A stretch of 64,000 bases of DNA from DAISJI01 sp964559835 (GTDB taxonomy: Bacteria > Acidobacteriota > Terriglobia > Terriglobales > Acidobacteriaceae): assembly GCA_964559835.1 (NCBI GenBank), contig CAZLJE010000020.1, forward strand, positions 30,909-94,908, written 5' to 3'. The number at the start of each line of letters is the position of its first letter. Within the stretch, counting starts at the first letter, position 1. The notes beneath the pieces were generated by a model that was given only the letters and a program-made list of their open reading frames with translations, made no database searches and was not told where the DNA came from. The position numbers and the translations under genes were made by a program. Positions 59,559 to 64,000 of the stretch are shown piece after piece.

Positions 59559-60251
59559 ATGGCGACCCTGAATCCAACCATCCCGGCAAACGGCGGCTAC
59601 GACGGTGGCGGCAACGTCCTCACTGACTACGCGGGACGCCTGCGCCGCGCGCGCCTCGCGCTGGCGGTCCTGCTGGTCCCGATCGTCATGCTGTTCGTGT
59701 CGTTCACCAGCGCGTATGTCGTCCGCCAGGGCCTGCCGACGCTGGATGAGAAGTCCGGGCAGTACGTCCGCGACTGGATCTCGATCAGCCTTCCGGTGCC
59801 GCTGCTGCTTGTGAATACGCTGCTGCTCATCGTCAGCACCTTCACCATGGAGATGGCCCGCCGCCAGATGGCCCGCCGCACCGTGCTTTCGCCGGTGCAG
59901 ACGATCCCCGGCGTCACCATTGGGCAGGAGAGACGTTTTCCCTGGCTCGCCGTCACCGCGGTTCTGGGTTTCGGTTTTCTCGCCGGACAATGGGTCGCAT
60001 GGCGCGTGCTCGCTTCCGGCGGCGTCTACCTTGCCACGTCGCCTAGCAGTTCGTTCATTTACCTGCTGACCGTCGCGCACGCGGTCCATCTCTTCGGCGG
60101 GATCGTCGCGCTGACGACGGCGCTGTTGCTGTCGTGGCAGCGGCAGCAGCCCGAGCGGCAATACATCATCGTCGATACGGCGAGTTGGTACTGGCATTTT
60201 ATGGCCCTGTTGTGGGTGTACATCTTTGCCCTGTTGCAGTTCGCGAAATAG
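59559..60251 (+). CDS. Cytochrome c oxidase subunit III-like protein (first copy)
   Basis: The 230-residue protein has about five helices. It keeps the subunit III ending HFMALLWVYIFALLQF and the AHAVHLFGGIVAL helix with His, but has a short, divergent N-terminal half. It resembles the CtaE/CoxC family and precedes a second, more canonical copy. Tandem subunit III genes are found in some acidobacterial oxidase operons as far as I recall. Confidence 0.85.
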   Translation: MATLNPTIPANGGYDGGGNVLTDYAGRLRRARLALAVLLVPIVMLFVSFTSAYVVRQGLPTLDEKSGQYVRDWISISLPVPLLLVNTLLLIVSTFTMEMARRQMARRTVLSPVQTIPGVTIGQERRFPWLAVTAVLGFGFLAGQWVAWRVLASGGVYLATSPSSSFIYLLTVAHAVHLFGGIVALTTALLLSWQRQQPERQYIIVDTASWYWHFMALLWVYIFALLQFAK

Positions 60252-60280
60252 CAGGGTGGAAGAGAAATAGATGTGGGTGG

Positions 60281-60309
60281 CCCACCCTAGCTGGTGTTGC
60301 TAGGGTGGG
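60281..60309. repeat. Palindromic repeat (CCCACCCTAGC/GCTAGGGTGGG)
   Basis: A perfect 11-bp inverted repeat, 60281-60291 and 60299-60309, with a seven-base loop. It is the same kind of element as those inside nadD and at 33384. Confidence 0.8.
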
Positions 60310-60332
60310 ACAGAGATGAGGAGATCTTAGGC

Positions 60333-61133
60333 ATGAGCGAAATGGCGGTGCATCAACCCGTGACGGCAGACGTTTACGAACCGTCGCTGTTCGGCACCTA
60401 TTCCAAGAAGATCGGGATGTGGCTGTTCCTGCTCTCCGATTCTCTGACCTTCGGCGCCCTGCTCTGGGCCTACACCTACGGCCGCGTCTCGACGCCAAAC
60501 TGGCCCACGCCGTTTCACTCCGCCAGCATCATCAACGCGACCATCATGACCGCGTGTCTGCTGACCAGTTCGCTGACGATGGTGCTCGCCGTGCGCGCAG
60601 CCGTCGAAGGCGATCTCAAGATGCAGCGGATTTTCCTCCTCGCGACCATGATCTGCGGCGTGGCCTTCGTCATCCTCCACGGACGCGAGTGGCACAACCT
60701 CATCCGCGAAGGCCTCACGCTGCCCGTGTTCCCTGCAGTCCCTGGAAGCGAGGTCAATCCGGAATTCGCAGATGTCGCCAAGAATGTTCCGCAATTCCCA
60801 GCGACCTTCTTCGGCCTGACCGGAATGCACATGCTGCACGTAACGCTTGGCGTGGTGTATCTCGGCATCATCGCATTCCGCCGCACTTTCATCCCTGTGC
60901 TGTTCGCGCTCGCCGCCGTGGTCTGGTTCGCGTTGCCGGCGTGGAGCCCGTTCCGCTACGGCGCGATCGTCCTGCTGGCCGCGGCGATCATCTGCGGCAT
61001 TGTCGTCTGGCTGAAGCCGAAAAAATATGACGCGGCCGACGTCGAAGTCGCCGGCCTGTATTGGCACTTCGTAGACCTGGTGTGGATGTTCATCTTCCCC
61101 CTGGTCTACCTGATGTCAACGAAGATCACGTAG
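60333..61133 (+). CDS. coxC: Cytochrome c oxidase subunit III (second copy)
   Basis: The 266-residue protein has seven helices. The signature starts with KIGMWLFLLSDSLTFGALLWAY and ends with VAGLYWHFVDLVWMFIFPLVYL, the family hallmark. The middle contains HGREWHNLI and MHMLHVTLGVVYLGII. The ATG at 60333 has GAGGAG upstream; the earlier in-frame start is within a repeat. It probably stabilises subunit I and its proton uptake. It is encoded after a palindromic element. Confidence 0.93.
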   Translation: MSEMAVHQPVTADVYEPSLFGTYSKKIGMWLFLLSDSLTFGALLWAYTYGRVSTPNWPTPFHSASIINATIMTACLLTSSLTMVLAVRAAVEGDLKMQRIFLLATMICGVAFVILHGREWHNLIREGLTLPVFPAVPGSEVNPEFADVAKNVPQFPATFFGLTGMHMLHVTLGVVYLGIIAFRRTFIPVLFALAAVVWFALPAWSPFRYGAIVLLAAAIICGIVVWLKPKKYDAADVEVAGLYWHFVDLVWMFIFPLVYLMSTKIT

Positions 61134-61145
61134 ACGAAGACGAAC

Positions 61146-61206
61146 GTGTACTAGCCAGGCTTGCCTGGCAACAGAGTTCATAGCCCGGGACGTAAGTCCC
61201 GGGGAC
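61146..61206. repeat. Family-A half element plus CCCGGGAC hairpin
   Basis: GTGTACTAGCCAGGCTTGCC (61146-61165) is followed by CAGAGTTCATAGCC and a palindrome CCCGGGAC-GTAA-GTCCCGGG (61184-61203). It is repeated almost identically at 61613-61670. It lies between coxC and coxD. Confidence 0.85.
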
Positions 61207-61257
61207 AAGACCGGACAAAAACCTCCGAGTCCCGTCAGGGACGGCACGGGAGCGAAG

Positions 61258-61599
61258 ATGGAAGACATCCAGGTAGCGATTCAACAGCGCGTGGCCGAAC
61301 AGCACCGCCACCACAACAAATCGACCTTCTTCTACGTCTGGGGCGCGCTGCTGGTCATGACCGCCATCGAGGTCTATCTCGGCTACCAGAACATGGAGCC
61401 GCTCCGCATGCTGACCTTCCTGATGGGGCTGTCGCTCTTGAAGGCCGCGCTCATCATCGCCTACTTCATGCACATGAAGTTCGAGATCTCGCGCATGAAG
61501 TGGGCCACCATGGCGTCCCTGGTCATCTGCCTCACGCTGATGATCATCTTCATCCCCGACGCTCTCCGCCTGCTGCACCTGGGGGTCAGCTCGCGATGA
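61258..61599 (+). CDS. Cytochrome c oxidase subunit IV (prokaryotic type)
   Basis: The 113-residue protein has three helices and the family-typical KAALIIAYFMHMKFE. Its role in the enzyme is small; it may aid assembly of CuB. It follows a repeat element and precedes another copy of the same element. Confidence 0.88.
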   Translation: MEDIQVAIQQRVAEQHRHHNKSTFFYVWGALLVMTAIEVYLGYQNMEPLRMLTFLMGLSLLKAALIIAYFMHMKFEISRMKWATMASLVICLTLMIIFIPDALRLLHLGVSSR

Positions 61600-61612
61600 G
61601 ACGTGAACAGAC

Positions 61613-61670
61613 GTGTACCAGCCAGGCTTGCCTGGCCACAGAGTTCATAGCCCGGGACGTAAGTCCCGCG
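61613..61670. repeat. Family-A half element plus CCCGGGAC hairpin (second copy)
   Basis: It carries the same GTGTACCAGCCAGGCTTGCC and CAGAGTTCATAGCCCGGGAC units as at 61146, differing at a few bases. The two copies flank the subunit IV gene in direct orientation, about 467 bases apart, like the ends of a small cassette. Confidence 0.85.
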
Positions 61671-61685
61671 AACACTGGCTGTTTT

Positions 61686-61958
61686 ATGAAACGCATTATC
61701 CAACTCGCGATTGTCCTCGCCGTCCTGTCGGTGTCCGCAGCGCCAGCGTTCGCCCAAGGCTGCGCCATGTGCTATAGCAACGCCGCCGGATCGAGCAAGG
61801 ACGGCCAGCGTGCCATCAGCAAGGGCGTCCTTGTTCTGCTCGTGCCGCCGCTTGGCTTCATGACGGTCGGCATGGGTATGGCCTTCCGCTACGGACGCAA
61901 ACGCGACGAACAAACGGATGCCGCGCTGGACATCACCAACGAAAACGGGGAAGAATAA
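61686..61958 (+). CDS. Exported or membrane CxxC protein, unknown function
   Basis: The 90-residue protein has a signal-like N-terminus to about residue 24, then GCAMCYSNAAGSS with a Cys-x-x-Cys, a second hydrophobic span (VLVLLVPPLGFMTVGMGMAF) and a charged tail. The CxxC could be a redox or metal site. It sits in the oxidase operon, between subunit IV and the ferredoxin, so a role in oxidase assembly is likely. Confidence 0.75.
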   Translation: MKRIIQLAIVLAVLSVSAAPAFAQGCAMCYSNAAGSSKDGQRAISKGVLVLLVPPLGFMTVGMGMAFRYGRKRDEQTDAALDITNENGEE

Positions 61959-61963
61959 ACAAC

Positions 61964-62341
61964 ATGTCCACGCAGCCGACGAACAAAGCAGCGGGAATGG
62001 TCCCCGACGAGCAGAAATTTGAGCCCCGCTCCAAGGGCCTGACCACGCCGCGCAAGAAGAAGCCGAAAGAGCTCGCGGTCATAACCGAGTGCTGCACCGG
62101 TTGCGCCGGCTCGCCCGCCTGCGTGGAATACTGCCCCGTCGAAGACTGCATGTTCTGGGTGCCCGACGAAGACCATCCGCCCTTCGGACGCATCCAGATC
62201 GATCCCATCCTCTGCATCGGGTGCAAGAAGTGCACCAGCAAGGGCCCCGACGGCAGCTTCCTCGACGGCTGCCCCTGGGACGCCATCGTCATGATCGACA
62301 CCGTCGAAGTGGAAAAAGAAGTCGGCGTCATGCCGATCTAG
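61964..62341 (+). CDS. Ferredoxin-like protein, probably two [4Fe-4S] clusters
   Basis: The 125-residue protein has a Lys/Arg-rich N-terminal extension of about 40 residues. Two cysteine sets follow: ECCTGCAGSPACVEYCP, then CIGCKKCTSKGPDGSFLDGCPW, the latter with an extended loop. It should transfer electrons in the cytoplasm. It starts five bases after the CxxC protein. Its partner is unknown, and a link to the oxidase is only by position. Confidence 0.85.
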   Translation: MSTQPTNKAAGMVPDEQKFEPRSKGLTTPRKKKPKELAVITECCTGCAGSPACVEYCPVEDCMFWVPDEDHPPFGRIQIDPILCIGCKKCTSKGPDGSFLDGCPWDAIVMIDTVEVEKEVGVMPI

Positions 62342-62343
62342 TG

Positions 62344-62372
62344 GTAGCACCGGCGTCTCGCCGGTCACCGTA
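62344..62372. repeat. Short palindromic repeat (family B)
   Basis: GTAGCACCGGCG-TCT-CGCCGGTCACCG is repeated at 63071-63099 with two or three changes. Stem CCGGCG/CGCCGG. It follows the ferredoxin stop. Confidence 0.8.
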
Positions 62373-62395
62373 TATCAAACCAGTGTCATTCCGAG

Positions 62396-62456
62396 CGACG
62401 ATGCCGCATTAGGCGCGCCTCTTTTGCGCGCATGCGGCATCGGAGTCGAGGAACCT
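62396..62456. repeat. Inverted repeat with ATGCCGCA/TGCGGCAT arms
   Basis: ATGCCGCAT near 62400 pairs with ATGCGGCAT near 62433. Between them lies GGCGCGCC..GCGCGC. The flanks read TTCCGAGCGAC and GTCGAGGAACC, a dispersed-repeat vocabulary. It lies between the ferredoxin and the glycine-zipper gene. Confidence 0.6.
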
Positions 62457-62606
62457 GCATTTTCTATCGTCGGGCAGGCATTTCAAATGCTCTGGCCCAA
62501 AGAGTCACCCCGCGGCCACCCTCAAATTTCTTAACATTTCTACACCTTAACCTCCGCGACACCGGCAGAGCAGGCGTGTTCACTCCTCAAGACGAGGGAC
62601 ACCACC

Positions 62607-63068
62607 ATGACCTACACCTCATTGTCGAAATCTGCCTCTCGGGTGATCACCGGCAGCCGGCTCATTGCCCTTGCAATGATTGTCACTTTCGCGGCTGTCG
62701 CGGTGCAGCCGGCCCGCGCTCAGACCTCCGACACGTGGAAGAGCGTCGCCATCATCGGCGGATCCACCGCCGCAGGAGCCTACATCGGTCACAAGATCGC
62801 CGGACCGACCGGGACGTGGATCGGGGCCGGAGTCGGCGCATCCGCCGGTTACGCCATCGACCGCCGCCGGCGCCAGAATGAGTCCTACAATCAGGCTGGC
62901 TACGGCTACCCCGGCCCGTACGATCCTAATGCCGGGTACTACCCGAATGACGGCGGCAACTACGGCGGCCCTTACAGTGGCGCGCCGTATCCAGGTGGCT
63001 TGCAATACCAGAACACCAAATACTCCGGAAGTACGTATCAGCGGAATTTTTCGCAACGCCGGCGTTAG
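62607..63068 (+). CDS. Exported glycine-zipper protein with Tyr/Pro/Gly-rich tail
   Basis: The 153-residue protein has a signal peptide to about residue 39 (ARAQTSD). A glycine-zipper span (about 47-80: IIGGSTAAGAYIGHKIAGPTG and WIGAGVGASAGYAI) probably inserts in or crosses a membrane. The tail is a low-complexity Tyr/Gly/Pro sequence (YGYPGPYDPNAGYYP) ending in basic residues. Such proteins are abundant and structural, but the function is unknown. The ATG at 62607 was chosen; the ribosome site is weak. Confidence 0.7.
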   Translation: MTYTSLSKSASRVITGSRLIALAMIVTFAAVAVQPARAQTSDTWKSVAIIGGSTAAGAYIGHKIAGPTGTWIGAGVGASAGYAIDRRRRQNESYNQAGYGYPGPYDPNAGYYPNDGGNYGGPYSGAPYPGGLQYQNTKYSGSTYQRNFSQRRR

Positions 63069-63616
63069 CTGTAGCACCGGCGTCCCGCCGGTCACTGTAA
63101 ACTTCCTCTTGTTATCGCGCACGGGTCCAGCATGACTGCGAGGTGGTTTGCGTGAGGTGGGGGCATTCGATATTACGCGGGAGTAAACCCGCCCCCCTCC
63201 CCCCTCAACCCAGCGAGCTCTGGCGAAAAAGACTGAATACGAATCAGTTAAGGGCATTTCTGTACCCATTGGGTAACCCATGGGATACCCAAGTAACCTC
63301 AGGTTACCTGGAGCATGTTTAGCTCCTCACTTAAGTTTACTTATCCGTTAACGTCAGCCAGTATTTCAAAGATCTGAGGAGTGGAATAGACACAACTCCT
63401 TCCGCTGCTGGCGGTATGTCCATACTTGCGCCCGAGTGGAAGAGAGTCAAGCGATCTGGTCACACATGTGTGTGACGGCAGGCCAAAATGGGAATACGCG
63501 TGTGTTTGCTGCCCGCCCTCAATGCGATGTCATGGGAGCCAGCGAACCATCTATGCGTTTCGCGTGCGTGCAAATGCATGGGTCCTTCGTCGGACTTACG
63601 TCCTCCTGAGGATGAC
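63069..63616. other. 548-base spacer rich in palindromes
   Basis: The spacer contains the family-B repeat (63071-63099), a CCCATTGGGTAACCCATGGG element at 63265-63284, the near-palindrome GTAACC-TCA-GGTTAC at 63293-63307, and the palindrome CACACATGTGTG near 63459-63475. No credible gene is seen. The GGTAAC-type units look like a regulatory or repeat module between convergent genes. Confidence 0.5.
63071..63099. repeat. Short palindromic repeat (family B, second copy)
   Basis: GTAGCACCGGCG-TCC-CGCCGGTCAC, nearly the same as at 62344-62372. It starts three bases after the stop of the glycine-zipper gene. Confidence 0.8.
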
Positions 63617-64000
63617 TTATTTATTCCCCCTCTGCTGGATGGCCGCGGCTGTTTCGGTGGCCTGCTGGCGGACGTGGTCGGGAATCGAAGGCGACCGGTG
63701 CGTGTACCGATTCACCGCCGGAAGATCTTCGAGCGTCCCGACCAGGTAGAGTGCGCGCAACGCTTCCCAGACCTGCTCCTCGCCGGGCTCGACGGTGGCG
63801 ATCTGCGCGCCCTCATTCACCGTCTGTCCGGTTTGCGCGAACAGCGAGTGCAGGCGTCCGGTGATCGGCGAGCGTATTTCGGTCGTCTGATCGCCGGATT
63901 GCAGTTTCACGATCAGTCCGCCCTCGCGAATGGCCGTGCCGATCGCCGCAGCGTCAACCACTTTGCCGGACTTCGGCGCCGTCACAACCGCAGGCTGCAG
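63617..64000 (-). CDS. Protein with biotinyl/lipoyl-like barrel-sandwich domain (5' end outside the window)
   Basis: The frame stays open to the right edge, so the N-terminus is missing; 127 residues are visible. They contain VVTAPKSGKVVDAAAIGTAIREGGLIVKLQ and the return half RSPITGRLHSLFAQTGQTVNEGAQIATVEPG. These are paired half-motifs of a barrel-sandwich hybrid, as in HlyD-type adaptor proteins and biotin carriers. No Met-Lys-Met attachment site is seen, so an adaptor or efflux role is likelier. The tail is helical (VWEALRALYLVGTLEDLPAV). Confidence 0.65.
   Translation of the reverse strand: MQPAVVTAPKSGKVVDAAAIGTAIREGGLIVKLQSGDQTTEIRSPITGRLHSLFAQTGQTVNEGAQIATVEPGEEQVWEALRALYLVGTLEDLPAVNRYTHRSPSIPDHVRQQATETAAAIQQRGNK

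Noticed and set aside
63426..63749. A 107-codon ORF overlapping the end of the lipoyl-like gene
   Set aside because: It overlaps the better-supported minus-strand gene and shows no family features.

Overview
This 64 kb window has the base composition and gene content of a GC-rich (roughly 60 %) Gram-negative soil bacterium. The mix of families suggests Acidobacteriota, with Koribacter-like lineages as my best guess. The pointers are secreted proteins with DUF1259, M61-peptidase and glycine-rich TonB domains, a long-form HisG, a giant TPR/beta-barrel protein, many GTG/TTG starts, and small dispersed palindromes between genes. The taxonomic call is inference; no 16S gene is present. One tRNA gene (Pro, GGG) is seen. 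There is no phage, insertion sequence or CRISPR array.

Layout. 1-736: start of nusA and rimP, transcribed leftward. 1007-8669: a secreted rhodanese, an ABC exporter, a secreted protein with kinase-like motifs, a phospholipase-D-like protein, a secreted phosphoesterase and a tandem DUF1259 protein. 8783-9568: a nickel/cobalt-type transporter. 9572-15931: a compact histidine operon, hisI-G-D-C-B-H-F-A. It is preceded by a promoter, a 23-codon leader peptide with seven His codons and an intrinsic terminator, which together form a textbook-style attenuator. 16022-25055: a two-domain acyltransferase resembling ornithine-lipid synthases, a DUF2267 protein, tRNA-Pro, a DUF59 iron-sulfur assembly factor, a GGDEF cyclase, PlsC, FolC, AccD and CobO. 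25210-31281: a secreted M61 peptidase, a MntA/HepT-type toxin-antitoxin pair, RlmH, a methyltransferase, an orphan sigma-54 activator, RsfS and NadD. 31393-33933: a secreted proline-rich protein, a TonB-like protein and a small conserved-looking protein.

34423-56602 is the accessory heart of the window. It carries a secreted HELAE-motif protein and a 938-residue glycosidase-like protein with PKD and Ig-like domains. A ParDE pair follows. Next come a GT4 glycosyltransferase and a 1402-residue TPR plus outer-membrane-barrel protein resembling BcsC/PelB exporters. A polytopic membrane protein then heads a run of three unknown exported proteins and a GT2 glycosyltransferase. The region ends with a second Ig-like secreted protein, a second glycosidase-like protein, GalE and a class-B asparagine synthetase. 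The combination reads as a synthase-dependent exopolysaccharide production, export and trimming locus that I cannot match to a named system.

56721-62341: a cytochrome c oxidase operon (subunits II, I, two tandem subunit-III genes, IV), an exported CxxC protein and a ferredoxin, with a 42-codon membrane-peptide ORF divergent from it. The right end holds a glycine-zipper secreted protein, a gene-free palindrome-rich stretch and a partial lipoyl/biotin-like domain protein.

Several families of short dispersed repeats run through the intergenic spaces. Two of them have apparently inserted in frame into coding genes (nadD, and the nickel transporter).
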